Of a stretch of 64,000 nucleotides of DNA, positions 1 through 12,410 are shown piece by piece. The DNA is taken from NCBI GenBank assembly GCA_013339765.2, contig CM023453.1, positions 93,713,767-93,777,766 on the forward strand, written 5' to 3'. The DNA is from Haemaphysalis longicornis (taxonomy: Eukaryota > Arthropoda > Arachnida > Ixodida > Ixodidae). The translations under genes and the position numbers were made by a program. Below the pieces are notes generated by a model that was not told the origin of the DNA, searched no databases, and saw nothing but the letters and a program-made list of their open reading frames with translations. Position 1 is the first letter of the stretch, and every line of letters begins with the position of its first letter.

Positions 1-255
1 GGTGGTGATTTCAATAATACGAGATTTGAATGTGTTACCCCTCAATATTGGATGGCAAATATACTTACTTATATCTTTTCCCATTTTGAAATTGCCTTCT
101 TTTTTTATATCCACAAGTTTTGTAAACGTAAAGATAATTTATTTACTGAAAAAAAAAACACAATCCGCCTCGCCACAGATGTGCAGTAATCATCACAGCC
201 ACGTAAGTATTTTTTAATATTACAAAATAGCGTCGAACGATATATTTTCCTCTCC

Positions 256-800
256 GTTTTAAATGCGACGCTGAGAGCATCTCTTGTCGGCTGCACTGTC
301 CTCCCTGCGTGCGTCCGTCGTCGTCGTCGGCGTCGTCGTCCGCACGCTCCTCCGCTCACCCCCTCTCCCCTCCGATAGCAAACACTCTCTCGCGAGGGGC
401 ATTGGATTGGATTCGATTACATTGGCTTGGCTTGGCTTGAAATCGATTGGCTTGGATTGGATTGGATTCAAGTGGATTGTGTTGGATTGTGTTACGTCAT
501 AGCCGCGGCAGACGCACTGGTGCCGGCGCGTGCCCAAGTGAGAGCGAACACTCTCTCTCAACATCTGCGGGTGTGCGGCCTAGCGCGCTCTTACTCCGCC
601 GGTGGGCGGCGCTCCGCGCGGTGCTGCGCATGTGCAGTACTCTCTGTCTCCGCGGTCTCCTCTCTTTCGGGCGCGCTGCGCATATAACCGGCGTGCCGCT
701 TTCCGGCGGCCTTTCGGTCGACGGTTGCTCTCCGCTTGCGCTTAAACCCCCCTCAGCGTCGCATCACACCAGGGTTCCCGCGAGAGGAGGTGTGCGTAAT
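256..800 (+). repeat. Dispersed repeat, palindrome-ended type (copy A)
   Basis: It starts with TGCGACGCTGAGAGCATCTCTTG and ends with GCGTCGCATCACACCAGGGTTCC. The same start and end, in the same order, occur on the minus strand at 25812-26250, and the start again at 12411. Near the right end is a CATATAACCGG TATA-like box (681-690) with a TCGGTC initiator-like site about 33 nt downstream. It also has a (GATTG/GCTTG) simple-sequence patch at 390-490. The short ORFs crossing it look like by-products of GC-rich composition. The element type is unknown; it may be an LTR-like or MITE-like unit. Confidence 0.55.
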
Positions 801-1229
801 TTTTTTTTCTGACGTTTGCTGAAGCGAAAATATCAAAAGTTTGTTAATGTACTGCAAATACCACAATTAAAGTAGGTGATCCGCGAACTTGAATCTGTGC
901 GTTTCCCTTTGCTTGTTACAAAATGACGTAGGAATCGTACTGTTGAATCCTTACCTTAGAGTTTCTCCTCCCCACTAAGCAGCATGTAAAATAATGGAAA
1001 ATAAGCTAACACTGTTCGTACAACGAAATCGCGCGACAACTTCATGCATCGCTAATGAAAACTGTTGATTTCTTGGCGCTTGTGCGCAACTTCCGCTGCT
1101 GTTCCTTTAATTATCCTGTAAACTTCAAACCTACCTGGGTCTGGACAACACGTGCAAAGTTTGTTTTATTTCATTCAGCAATCTTGTTATCAAAACTTAA
1201 CAGAAAAGCACATTTCCTTTACAAAAAAA
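801..1229. other. Unannotated spacer
   Basis: Mixed-composition DNA downstream of copy A. No gene, splice-bounded exon or repeat supported. Confidence 0.5.
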
Positions 1230-1640
1230 AAATGGTCGCTGCTTGCACTAGTGGTGCAAGGCAGGAGAAACAACAGATCTGGCGGTCCCTCTCTCTTCGT
1301 CACCGACGAGGCGGTTGTACCTCACATTTATTGTTGAGCCTGGCGCTGAAAGTTCTGCATGACCATCAAGCCCGGGTTTCTTTATCCGCAGGCTTTCACA
1401 TCTATCCCACAGTGGACAGCGTTAGCACGCGCTAGAACCCGCGGCAAACGGCCTCGTAAACTCTCCGTAAGTAGCGCTAACTCGGAGACTATTCTCCCCC
1501 TTCCGGCGCGAACGCACGTCAACTAGCGAAGAGAGCAGCACGCGAGAGATCACTCCAACAACGCTTTTTTTTTCTTTATTACCAGTCTTCAACAGTAACA
1601 CACACGTACAACACAACAATAACCACACTCTGCATGTGGT
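1230..1640 (+). repeat. Dispersed repeat, second family (copy 1)
   Basis: It aligns by eye with 51330-51690 in the same orientation. Shared landmarks include a CTTGCA-TAGTGGTG start, GGAGAAACA, the CCCTCTCTCTTCGT block, GGCTTTCACATCT, GCGTTAGCACG, and TAGCGCTAACTCGG followed by TTCTCCC. The two copies are clearly diverged. No coding capacity is shared, so this is a non-coding interspersed repeat of unknown class. Confidence 0.6.
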
Positions 1641-2155
1641 ACAACACACACCCACATAAACATACCAGCCGTTCCTCCGCCTAAGCTTTGTCATTTAATC
1701 ATCACTTTAGAGTAATTAATGGCTCTAGAAAATCTAACCAATCTGGTACTGGCTGCTGGACTCTCAGCCCATCAATAAACTGCGTGACACTCTATCAGAA
1801 ACTGCCGGGCCGGTCGGGCATCCCCGTCGCCACGGAGCCACACCGTGCGCGCCCGCCATATGCTGTGAAGGCCCAAAAGCAATGGTCTATCGTAGGGGAC
1901 TCCTTCGTTATTTTCTGTGGGTAAATGCCGTATACTCTGCGGGTTAAGTGGGAAGTCTTTGTGTAAAGTTCGCTGCATAATATCCCACAAGGAACCGCCA
2001 TCCAACAGTGTATAAAAACGTGGTCTATGTTATCCGGTTGTTTACAAATTGTGCAGTCAGAACATCATGGTGTATCTAACCCCTGGGAAGAGTATTCTCG
2101 AAAGTGGAGTGGCCCAACACCCGGCTCTCCTTCTGTGGGGCATTCTCACACAGGT
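1641..2155. other. Unannotated spacer
   Basis: Contains CA-rich stretches at its left edge. No gene or exon supported. Confidence 0.4.
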
Positions 2156-2480
2156 TCAGTATGTTAAAGAGAATAGTTTTTCTTGGGATACTTAAACCCA
2201 GAAAGTTTGGTCTGTCTGTATGTCTGTCCATCTGTCCGTCTGTAACTCGATTCAGCCACCCTGCCAAAGTAAAATGCTTACTGCGCACTAGTCTTACATA
2301 CTCACAGCCAAACGTAAACGTGTAAGCCCGGTTTATATGATCATACTTGTCAACTTTGTTGAACAAGAACTAGACATTACGCAAATATAAGACAGGAAAA
2401 TAATACATAAGGGATATTTACAGTGTTACTTTATTAAAAAATTTCTGGATGCTTGGTTTTTCGATATCAAATCATATTCT
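2156..2480 (+). repeat. Dispersed repeat with GTCTGTCTGTC core (copy 1)
   Basis: Matches 19520-19830 in the same orientation. Both have TTCTTGGG-TACTT, then GAAAGTTTGGTCTGTCTG, a GTCTGTC/TGTCC run, CATACTTGTCAA, a CAGTGTTACTTTAT block and a short TTTTCGATA-AA end. Non-coding; family unknown. Confidence 0.6.
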
Positions 2481-4812
2481 ACATCTACTGCAGAACAACG
2501 CGTACCGCCTGCTGTTGCCCGCGCCACCTCCTGGCGGCATATGAGAAATCACGCGGCAACAGCAAAGAAAGGTCCCACTAGCTAGGTTTCACGTTCTGCT
2601 CGGAACGCACGTGGAGCACGACAATGCGGTTCTATAAACCTTGAAGTCGGCCGCCTCGACTCGCGCGCGTCTCCACCGTACTGCAGAACTGGCATCGACG
2701 AAACCGCCTTTAGCAGTGGAACGCGGTAGATTCAAATCGCCTTGAGCAAACATGTAGTGTGTTTACCTTGGGATGAGCGCGGCGGAACTGGAACAGCATG
2801 AGAGGTAAGTGGGAAAGCGAAGGGGGGCATTTCCTTGGCAAATGTCTACAAAGACTATCGTCTTTTTAGACGACATTTGCAACGAAAGGAGCAGATGCTC
2901 CGCCAATTTTTTTTTGCGGCATTTTTTGCGACGCCCTACCATTGAGCGAGCCCATGCGCATGCCTGGAGGGCGCCGGGCGCTCCTCTCGGGCCGCACGAT
3001 CCGTGCGCTCAGTTCTTTTTCGTCGTATTTTTTTGGTGAAGCTGAAGGGCGAAACTAAATTCTTAAACAGCTCTGCTGTTAAAAATTTTGCACCCCTAGC
3101 CAACAATGACGATTGTTGAACGGGAAGCTTTGCCGTGAAGGATTCTTCGGTTCTCGTCTGCGCTTGAACTTTGACTCGCAGACTGTTTGGACTTTCTCTC
3201 AATGAGCTTTGACTCTTACTCTCATGGAGTTTGCAGTTTTGATCCAAGTGGCTTTGGCTCGAACCCTTCGCCATTTGATTGTGCACGAAGAAAGCTTCCC
3301 GTTTAACCATATTCTTTGTTAGGAGGAGGAGTGCATGATTTCTCTGTGTAATGTTTGCACGTTCGTGAACCCCTCTCCGAATTAAATCTGCTTTCCCTTG
3401 GTCAGAATGGCGCAATCACAATACAGAAAGAAATGGCCGCAGATGATATTCGCCAGTCTGATAACGCAAGGTACCCAGATGCAGTTCCGTCCACCGGAAG
3501 CGCTTTTTTTTTCTTGAGTCGCTTCTACGATCGACATCATCGACAGAGAATATTGGCTTTCCTGCGGTGCGTTTTCGGCGAACAAGGACAAATCAGCAAT
3601 ACATATAAGGCTCCGATTTAGAAGCGTTTTACTTGCAGATGCTTCTTGAAACATTATTTAAGTTGTTTTGTTTCCTCTCAACATTGATTGCTCATCTCTT
3701 AAAATATGTACAGTGGTTTTTGTGAAGGTATTTCCTAGTGGAACGATGTGTGGTTTAGATACACGTGGTAAAGTTCTTGCAATTTATGGCTGTCTGTACA
3801 GTGCGGTTTACTGTTAAAATACTAGAAATTTTACTTCTGACTTTGGCTAAATGCACCCCAAAGCCCATTTGAATGCGGATTTAGTGCCTTCCCTTGTGCG
3901 GACGACGAAATGTTCGAGGCGCATCATTGTGCGTTCTTTACACCTGCGGCGATGGCTAGAAGACATTGTGAAATGCACCATTTTGTTTTATTTAACAATG
4001 GACCATAGTGTGCAATCCTCAAAGCCCAACGGTGTTTTACCAGGTCGACTCTCTACTATACTGTTCTTCTTTCATCGACAGTGTTCTCGAAATAATTCTT
4101 TGATTTTGAAATTATAGGGCGACTGATAGATTCTAGCAGGGCGAACGCCACTACATTCAAATCACCGAAACACGCTCGGGCATGTCATTTGGTTGACTGG
4201 CGCTTCGACGCTTGTCTTTTCTGTTAGTTTATAGCGGGAAGCAAGGAAGTCAATTCAAAGTAACTTCCACACGAACTCTGCCTCATTCTTCTCAAAATTA
4301 CAATATAAAGACAAGGTTAATTGAATTTACATGAACTGCCACACAATGGTTAAAATAGCGTTACGTCGTTTTTGCCGGAGATTTGTAGATGACGGTCAAC
4401 GAACTACCGTACTCAAGGAAGCGTAGGTAGGAATTGTTGCCAGTTATTCGCAACACTCTGTGCAAAAAGTGTCTGACTTTAACAGATTTTTGTTCGAAAG
4501 ATTGACAGCATGCGCTTGGAAGTAGGCTTCAAAGAATGAGACATATCCTAATCTCTAATTTATTGTAGGCTTTTTGGCAGCAAGATACCACTAGCTTCAG
4601 CTAATTGGAAAGTTTCCAACATTCGATGCAGCTAATGATTTTTTTATCAAAATAAAAACGTAGGCAGATCTGTTTCTTGCTGAATCACAATTTATGCTCG
4701 TGCATTGTATCAGGGTACAAATAGCAGCTCCAAGAAAAGATCTGGTATGATGCCATACCAACTAAAGCAATCCGTGCAATCAAATAAAACATTATATACA
4801 CACGAATGGCCC
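2481..4812. other. Region downstream of the serine protease gene; no gene seen
   Basis: About 2.3 kb of mixed-composition sequence. The short ORFs (all under 160 codons) have no recognisable domains and no flanking splice or polyadenylation signals in consistent order. Confidence 0.4.
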
Positions 4813-4818
4813 TTTATT
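4813..4818 (-). terminator. Polyadenylation signal AATAAA for the serine protease gene
   Basis: The plus strand reads TTTATT at 4813-4818, which is AATAAA on the coding strand, about 200 nt after the stop codon. The intervening 4819-5015 would be the 3' UTR. Confidence 0.5.
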
Positions 4819-5015
4819 TCAAATATTGTCAACTTTTCGGCTGTAGACGTCACAGGATCGCTTTCTAGATGTTGCCAGATGTAGGTGAAATACAGATTAA
4901 GCTTTGTTTAAAGAGCTTCCACTTGTACTAAACAAATAGGGACATATAAAAGACAAACAATTGTATATGAAAAGCTGCAGGGATGGAATACCGGGCCGCT
5001 TAGCCATTTGTGCTC

Positions 5016-5213
5016 CTAGATACCACAAATGTTCACCTTCGACGAATTCTGGCTCAAGTAAGGCTGTATAAAATTGCTGACGTATAGCGAAACTCTTGTT
5101 TCTTCTGATGCTGCTTCATCAAGATTGTTGAAGAACCGCATACCCGAGTGAACGAGCCCAAAAACTGTCCATGTCCCATTTTGGCCGTGAACTACTGGTC
5201 CGCCACTGTCGCC
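5016..5213 (-). CDS. Serine protease exon 6: catalytic serine and C-terminus
   Basis: The exon opens in phase 0 after a CGTAG acceptor and encodes 65 residues to a TAG at 5016-5018. It starts GDSGGPVV, giving the catalytic Ser195, then TWTVFGLVHSGM, the strand that usually reads V-G-I-V-S-W-G, and ends with RVSLYVSNFIQPYL and a short tail with one Cys (NICGI). The usual Trp215-Gly216 pair and Cys220 are absent, consistent with the loss of Cys191 in exon 5. Both partners of that disulfide are gone together, which argues for genuine divergence rather than random decay. A polyadenylation signal follows about 200 nt downstream. Confidence 0.85.
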   Translation of the reverse strand, partial: GDSGGPVVHGQNGTWTVFGLVHSGMRFFNNLDEAASEETRVSLYVSNFIQPYLSQNSSKVNICGI

Positions 5214-5881
5214 CTACGTAGTCGGAAAGAAGATATTCAGCTTCGCGTTATGAAGGCACTCTACAATGCTTAATACATATTTTAAGGAATTATAAAGAGA
5301 GAACAGTATCGGGCGCAAATCAGTGAAAAATGTTCGGGCATACTTTCCTTCTGTTTAATCTTCCAGATTATCTAAATTAGAGAACGTTGTCCTTACTCCC
5401 TCTGTAGAAAAATAAGTAGCCCACGAGAAATGTTGGAATAATGAAGAAAATGAGAAATTACAGTGCAATGAGGGCAAGGTAGTAGTAAGAATACATTATT
5501 GCCATTGCCAATATTAAGGTTACTTAAAATCTAAAGTAGCAGAATAAATTAGTTTTATATCCTTGTGTATTTGTGTGCGCATTGCATCAGGTGTGAGGGT
5601 GTGTTTAATTTAAGATAATCATCGACGTCAAACTGACTTGATCTCGTATGACGATCTGCCTTCCCAGCTCTACGTGGGCACTTCTCTTGTGGCAGAGGAT
5701 AGATCATTTCATTGGGAATCACCCTAAGCAATGGTCACCGAATATGTCGTATGGAAGCGGAATTTTTTCGTGTAGCTTGCCAACGGCTAGTTTATTGCCC
5801 CGCACTTCTCAGCAAATGGAGGTGGTTGGTTCACCTAGAGAACACTAATCATGGTAGCGCGACTACCTAAAAGATACTCAC

Positions 5882-6009
5882 TCGTCGATGAATTCCAGTA
5901 ACACCACGAACACAGATAAATCTGTCTCTGTTACGTAACACTTTCGGACATGGGATCTCTTGTACCAAGGCTTGTTTTAGTTCGGTGGGGTTTTCCTTCT
6001 TGGTAGTTG
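5882..6009 (-). CDS. Serine protease exon 5: segment preceding the catalytic serine
   Basis: This 128-nt exon lies between a TTTTTTCACAG acceptor and a GTGAGT donor. Two bases complete a Ser codon split from exon 4, followed by 42 codons. The peptide includes ELKQALVQEIPCPKVL and RFICVRGVTGIHRR, matching the Cys168-Cys182 loop that precedes the active serine. The residues just before GDSGGP are IHRR. Normally this position holds an Asp/Ser-x-Cys-Gln type motif. By count back from Ser195, residue 189 is Ile and residue 191 is Arg, so neither the trypsin specificity Asp nor Cys191 is present. The exon is too short to have been recognised by length alone; phase fit on both sides is exact. Confidence 0.8.
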
Positions 6010-7489
6010 CTGTGAAAAAAGAAAATGCTTGATAATTATTCCTCATGCGACACTTGCCGTAACTTAAAACAAGAAATTCTGTTTCTCGTTACCAGAGAGA
6101 TGCATTTTGAAAATGGAAAGTAGAAGAAAGTAATGCCATATTTTAAATATTATTTGTCATCATTGGTAATATTCAACTCCATTGTAACCGACTAACGCCA
6201 GTAATAAAAACCGCTGCCTGCTGTACTCAACCAAGGTTAAGTGGGCACCCACGCCACTTTCTAAAAGCCGCAATGAGATTGTTTTGCTCTCAAAAATATG
6301 GTCCCCGTAGTCAATCTTGAACGATCGAAACGAATAAATGTCTGAGGGCACAAAAACTTGACTGGGGAGGAAATGTGATATTCAGTATTCTGCAATGTAC
6401 CATTAAGCCCGAGGTCAAAACATAGCCGGGATGTAGCGCCATTGGATTGCAACCTTGCTTTTGTCCCTTAGCTAGCATGGCGTTAGAGAATTTACCTTCC
6501 AACTTAGTCACTGTCCTATTCATTTCCGTACTGGCACTTTCTTTATAGTTCAGGTCTCCTAAAGAAACAGTTCCCCGCTGTAGACTGCCCATACGACTCC
6601 ACTGGCCGCGAGATCTCTTGAGTGCATTTTGTTTGCCAGAATTTACGCATCGCCAAGTTGAGGACTACCTATTAAATTCTGCCTACTGGTTGGTGCAACT
6701 ACGCTGTTCCCTAACAAGGCGCTCTTCATAAAACTGTCACCGGCGGCTTCACACTGGTTCGGAAGGTAATACAAACTTCGCATTCTTTCTTAGATCATTC
6801 CTTGGGCAACACGTCGATTTTGTATTTCCTGAGACAGTCATGTTACAGCTAGTGAGCGGGTGGTCTCTCTGCATAGTTATACGGAAATAAATTAAATAGA
6901 AGCCGCAGTGCAACGCTAACCAAGTGCAGTGCAAGATTTAAATCTTTTGCCCTGTAGATTGGCTTAGGTAAAAGGGTCCATCATTCAGACAGTCAGTCAG
7001 TCAGCCTGTGTGTCGCTCTGTCCGTCCCTCGATTGGCTGCAGGGATGAAAAGTTAGTGGCCAGCCAGTCTTTCAGCTAGGCGTAAGCGACGGACATGTGA
7101 TAGTTAAATCAAGTGATGACTCTCGCTGTATCGTATAAATCACGAGACTTTTTAGTTATAATAAAGGCAATGTGTCGGTGGCCTTCAATAAAAATGCGAG
7201 CACAACAAGTCTGTGCTTTAGTTTTTTGACGAGGTGATTACGTGTTTGGGTAGCTTCATATTTGAATGGGTGATGTTGGAAGCTGCAACGCATATTATAT
7301 CCTCCTGAGACCCGAGACGCGACGTTGTAAAAACCACTTAATTTGGAAAATATTTGAATTTAGCAGAGTACAGAGATAATTCTGTCATTTTTTATTTTCT
7401 GTGGGGCTTCACTGAAAATTTATCAGATGTTCAATATATTGCACACTGGGACTAATCTGTCAAAAAACCATGAAAGATGATGTCATAGA
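6010..7489. other. Intron 4 of the serine protease gene, 3' part
   Basis: Intronic by the gene model. It holds a short GTCAGTCAGTCAG / CTGTCCGTCC patch near 6985-7030, similar in flavour to the GTCTGTCTGTC repeats. No nested gene seen. Confidence 0.5.
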
Positions 7490-7665
7490 GTGTGTGTCTA
7501 TGTGTTGTGCGTGTGCCTTGCGTTGTGTTGGTGTGTGTGCGGGTGTGTTGTTGTATTTGTATGTGTGTGTGTGTGTGGGTGTTGTGTTTGTGTGTGCGGT
7601 GTGTGTGCGTTGTATTTGTATTGTGTGTGTGTGTGTGCGTGTTGTGTTTGTGTGTGTGTTTGTGT

Positions 7666-7706
<41 letters not shown>

Positions 7707-7731
7707 TGTGTGTGTGTGTGTTTGTGTGTTG

Positions 7732-7765
<34 letters not shown>

Positions 7766-7820
7766 TGTGTGCGCGCGCCGCGGTGGTGTACGCTTCTGGG
7801 CGTGTGGTGTGTGTGTGTAC
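7490..7820 (+). repeat. Compound (GT)n microsatellite
   Basis: About 330 bp of TG/GT dinucleotide interrupted by TTG, TGCG and TTTGT units. The purest part is near 7665-7765. It lies in intron 4. The long Val/Cys and His/Thr ORFs across it on both strands are simple-sequence artefacts. Confidence 0.95.
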
Positions 7821-8767
7821 CTTGCTGTTTCCGAACAAGACGAAGAAGCCAATGGGCTAAATAAAATCCCTCCTCTTCTTGAAAGCAGGAAAGCCTGCCT
7901 TACTGTGCCGTGCTCACCAAACCTCTGTGTTAAAGTGCAAATTATTCCGTTCACCGGCAAATGCCTAGTGAAGCAGTTCGGGTCCTTTGTAGCTCACATC
8001 GACAGCACTGAAGAACTTACATTTGCAAGCCATCAAGGCTGAAATCTTAGAATTGAAATCTCAAGCCATAGATTTTGAAACCTTTCAGGGGAAAGGGAGC
8101 CTAGCACAAAAGAAACAACATAGAATCGATGCTGCTTCTCCCCATTACCGCAATCATCTAAAGAATTTCGAGGGTGGAGGCATGGGCGGCATCTAAAAAA
8201 TTTTTTATTATTTATTTGTACAAAATTACCCCTATATATAATAGAAGGAAAGAGCAAATTAAAATAATAAGTTCGGTATACTTTGTCACGAAAAGTCAAC
8301 ATTGTTCAGACGTAGTCTGTTTAACATCGAATTTACGAGTGAAATTAAAAAGAAAATAGGAATGTGAAGGAAGAAATACCGATGTAGAATGAGACCTTTG
8401 TATTTCATGAGCTCGTAAAACAAAACCTAAGAGCACCACAGTATTGTAAGTACATGACAACTGTTTTCCTTGGTTTCGTCGATATGAAACCTCCGCACTG
8501 AAAAACGCCATTTTTCTTCGTTGGCATGAGCGCCACCTCATATTCACAGTTGCATAAAATACCAACAGTAGGCGCCACCAGTATCTACTGCAGCTTGGAA
8601 AGACTGTTTTGGTTTTGCTTGCAGCCCATATTGCTTACGAAGCGCATCATTCTTAATGTGCTATACGTTAAACGGGGGTTTTAGGCGGATATACTAACAG
8701 CTTTCCTTCGCCTCTACATGACTTGTCGTGTGCCATTTAGCATTGTTGCAGATTAGGCACCACTTAC
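7821..8767. other. Intron 4 of the serine protease gene, 5' part
   Basis: Intronic by the gene model. No further exon, repeat or RNA gene recognised. Confidence 0.4.
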
Positions 8768-8927
8768 ATGTGACTGATCCCCAACCTGCGACGTGGTACG
8801 TAGATCCCATTGGCAGTACTTCGCGATTAGTGGGAAGACATACAGGAGATATGGCGTCGGAGAAGTTCACTCTGTCCCGGAGTGTAATGACGGCGATGTC
8901 ATTCAAACGAGGCCAGCCTCTTTTTTT
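8768..8927 (-). CDS. Serine protease exon 4: catalytic aspartate
   Basis: This 160-nt exon starts after a pyrimidine-rich acceptor ending GCATAG (8928-8930) and ends in phase 1 at a consensus GTAAGT donor. The peptide starts KKRGWPRL, then NDIAVITL with the catalytic Asp102. It continues with NFSDAISPVCLP carrying Cys122, and with YHVAGWGS, a strongly conserved trypsin-fold strand. An alternative acceptor eight or so bases downstream would also keep an open frame but would need a weaker GTGACT donor in exon 3, so the upstream acceptor is preferred. Introns on both sides are repeat-rich. Confidence 0.85.
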
Positions 8928-11690
8928 CTATGCATTTAGGAGGGAAAATACAGAAAAAAACGAATAAATTATGGTTTCTTCAGAGAAGCAAGTGCAGTTT
9001 AATGTTCTTTTTATGCTTGACATGTAACAGCGATGTCGCAAGAAATTATAAAAAGCTACAATGCGTGTCAGCTTGATGCAGCCACACTATTTGTTTCATG
9101 ATTTTAGAACGAAGAAATAATTCAATATAACATATAAAACAACTTTGTTGATGGTTGCTATTTATTTATTTATCTGCACGTGGAGTATACTGGCTAGCAG
9201 GCCCCAAATATTTTCTTTCTAAATGATTCATCGACACTGAAGTATTAGCCGAAAGATTGTTTTCCATTGCCAGCTTTCTTGTTTACAGGAGTCCTCCTGA
9301 TGTCAAGTCCTGAATTTGCATCACCACAAGGAACGTCACAACAAAACTTGCTCAGCCAGTGCTATACAGTGAAGTGGGAAACCCTTGCATGCAAATCAGT
9401 CCCAATTAGGCTTAGTAAAAGTAGCAACAAACGTGCAGGACGCAAGCATTGTCAGAATCGCCTACTTGCGTCACGGACGGCAAACGACAAGTAGTGAGCA
9501 AGCCTGCCATTGGGACTGCCAATACTTTCAGATGAAGACTGTGCATTTATTCCGTCTTCTAGGCTTTCCTGTGAAATTTTCCTTTGCAGCATACGTTGGA
9601 ACATTGGCTTCTTTGTTGATTGGTGTTTGGATTGAACCTTTAGCAATGTACTTGGGGCATCGCCATTTTTTATGGGCAGTTGTGTCGCAATGTTGCGCAA
9701 ATGGCTTCGACAACTTGCCCTGCGAAGTACCTAAAGCCGGTCGTCTACATAAAATCTCGTTGGCATGTGGAAGATTTCACATAAAGATCACCGAATATTT
9801 TATTTAGCTTCTGTTGCTTAGTACCCATACGCAATGTTGCAAAAGTGGCATAACATTTGATATTAGTAGGTTCTTCTGAACTTTTTTGCTCAAAGATCAT
9901 GCAGTGACTTTCAATGTTGTTGCTATTAGCTACGGACGCAGAGCTGCAGACCCGGGCCTGACACTCGGGAACTTGAACACCTTTATTTCATATAAATGTA
10001 CAATGACTCACCGTTACGGAAACCTGGGTTATATCAGAAGTTAAACTAAGAAATTATTTCGGCTCCTTATAACACAATACTAAATGACGCGGTACATAAA
10101 GTACAGGCGTTGCAATGAAATTGCACAAATAATTTCGTGTACATTGATCTCCATTGATGGGATTGATCGACTGTGGGATTTAATGCGCCGAAGCTGCACC
10201 TGTCTATCAGACGTGCCGTAGTGGTGGGCTCCGTATTATTCTGGGTCCATGTGTTATTTAACGCGTGCCAAAATACGACCTACATGCGCTGTCGCTTTCG
10301 CCTGTATGTGAAAACCCACCACTGCGGCAGGATCTCAGCTCAAGGGAGGGGACAGCACAGTTGTTATATAAAAAATAAATAAAATGGAATTGCAAAATAG
10401 ACGGCCAATCAAGTAAAATTGCAATTAAGGAATCTTCTATTTTTACCGTATTGAATGGGGCGCAGTCTAGACGAGTACTGCACACAAAACACGCTTGTTC
10501 GTAAGTGCTAATAACAACACATACCTATGTAGCTTGCTAAAAAATTTGTAGCCCCAGAGATTTGCTAGTACACGACCACCGCGCCTCACCGTTTCATGCT
10601 GTCTTTCAGATGCTACCGGAATGACTCAGGTTAGTGGCCTCAAATTATTTCTGTTAGATTACAATTCAAACTGATTCCTTTCGCCGGCTGAGGAACTTTT
10701 CTTCGTTTATGTTGTCGACTAAGCAATAATTGTGGTATAGTTAAAAAACTCCAGGAGTTGCAAATGAATTTTTGGGAGCATGCGTTTTCCGTATAAGACC
10801 TTGACGATTGATTCAAGTTAAAAATTGCGCGCATTGTAATTTCGGTTTTTTCGAAAATCACAAAACAATGCATCTGATGCGAGGATTGAATCTACGTAGA
10901 AGTCAACCTCAATGCAGTCTAATATTACATCTATATTTCTCCAGGCCACCCATGTAAATTGTGCTTGCGTGCATAGCGCATAAGACGAACAATACCAGAA
11001 GTACCGGCTAAAATGCCAATTGCAGCTCCGCTGCAAAAATCGCAGTTGTACGAGGCGAGATAGCAAAGGAAGGGCAGTGCCTGGTGTAAATTAAAGTTCC
11101 TAAATCACGTACTCCGCTGGTTTTGAAAGTACTTTCCTCGCGTGAACAGCATTTCCGCCGAGTTCCGTTTTGCCGAGCTCAGCGAACTTTTTGTTTTCCA
11201 TATCCGCCTTCCTTTTTTTTTTCGCGTGCGCCGAGAACACCCATGAAAGCCAAATGCTCTGCTCGTAAGTGCTTTCCGAACACTTATAAGCTCTCTAGGC
11301 CGGCTTTCTTCGCTGCATTATAACAATGCATGCACCAGTGTGCCCAGGTGACGCGGTTGCAGAAGTAAGTTGGTGTGGCAGCGCATACACCATATGGGGA
11401 CGCTTCCGCTTCTGTACCCCGAAGAAAACGATGAACGGGATAAAGTTGTCGATTCTGTTCACAGTGCAGAGGACGGAAGCGCCATAGATGGCGACTGAGC
11501 AGAGCTTGCGCAGCGAAATAATAATGCAGCTCCAGGTGATAGCGTGGTGGCGGGGTCGGCGGAGGAAGCGATAGCAAGAAACAATGGGATCCATCCACTC
11601 CTGTATTTCGGCAAAATATTGGGAAGAGTTGGTTGGTGGTACTCTCCTGGGCGGCATACGAGAGCAGCATGGAGGGGCTCAAGTTTGTTA
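8928..11690. other. Intron 3, 3' part; nothing supported
   Basis: The acceptor-proximal 40 nt (minus strand) are pyrimidine-rich and serve exon 4. Short ORFs at 9267-9807 and elsewhere have no recognisable motif or conserved partner in the window. Confidence 0.4.
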
Positions 11691-11850
11691 AATTATGCAG
11701 TGAACTGCCGTTAACACGAACTCGGTAAAGGCAAATTCTCACTTATGCCAAACAAACTTAGAGCGTGTGTTTGCTTTTCCGTAGACCCAATGAAAAAAAA
11801 ATCCGCTAATACGAACAGTCTTGCACCTACTCTTCGTTTTAGCGAACAAG
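11691..11850 (+). repeat. Possible pogo/Tigger-like terminal relic
   Basis: CAGTGAACTGCCGTTAACACGAAC at about 11698 resembles the terminal repeats of pogo/Tigger elements, which commonly read CAGT-x-x-A-C-T/C-C-x-x-T-x-A-x-x-ACGAAC. A similar CGCTAATACGAACAG motif follows at about 11801. I found no matching right end, so this may be a truncated copy. Confidence 0.3.
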
Positions 11851-12410
11851 GTTCGGGGTGACCACCGCTGCTGGCGATTCTGGGTTGCGAGCATGGCAGT
11901 CTGGGCGGGGTGCGGCCGGGCATTCACGTGACCACAAAGAATGGCAAGTAAAAGAAAACAACAGCGCAAAGCGAAGGTTAGGAACGGGAGGGAGCGAAAA
12001 AAGGTCATGAGGATAAAGCTATGACCCTTCAACCCGCGTATCTCGTGCAAGGAAAAGAAAAAAAGAGCACTGGTGAGATTTGTGACCACTCTCCTCTCAA
12101 GAAAAAAGTTCCCAAACTAGAAAGGTACAAAAGTAAAAAAAAAAAGTGACAACGGAGTATTCCAGTTCACGATCGTAGCATCTCTCTTGACCAATGCCAT
12201 TTCTCAGCGGGAGCAAATGAGCTTGCGTTGGTGTCCTTCGCGAGTGACACCGCGTCAGTGCCGTGAAAGCGAGGAGTTCCCTCTTTGTCTCGGCTGCGTT
12301 GTCGCTTGAGGAAGCGAGTGTACGCTCTCCATCGCCACTTTGACTGGATAAAACGAGGAAGGAACCCTTGAAGGCAGTCTTCTATGAAGTTCAGCTCTGA
12401 AATAACTGAT

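Noticed and set aside
7452..8042. Several long overlapping ORFs (up to 190 codons) on both strands
   Set aside because: Produced by the GT microsatellite; they encode Val-Cys or His-Thr runs only.
11284..12089. Overlapping minus-strand ORFs of 116-152 codons
   Set aside because: No domain recognised. They overlap a likely Tigger terminal fragment, and composition explains the open frames.
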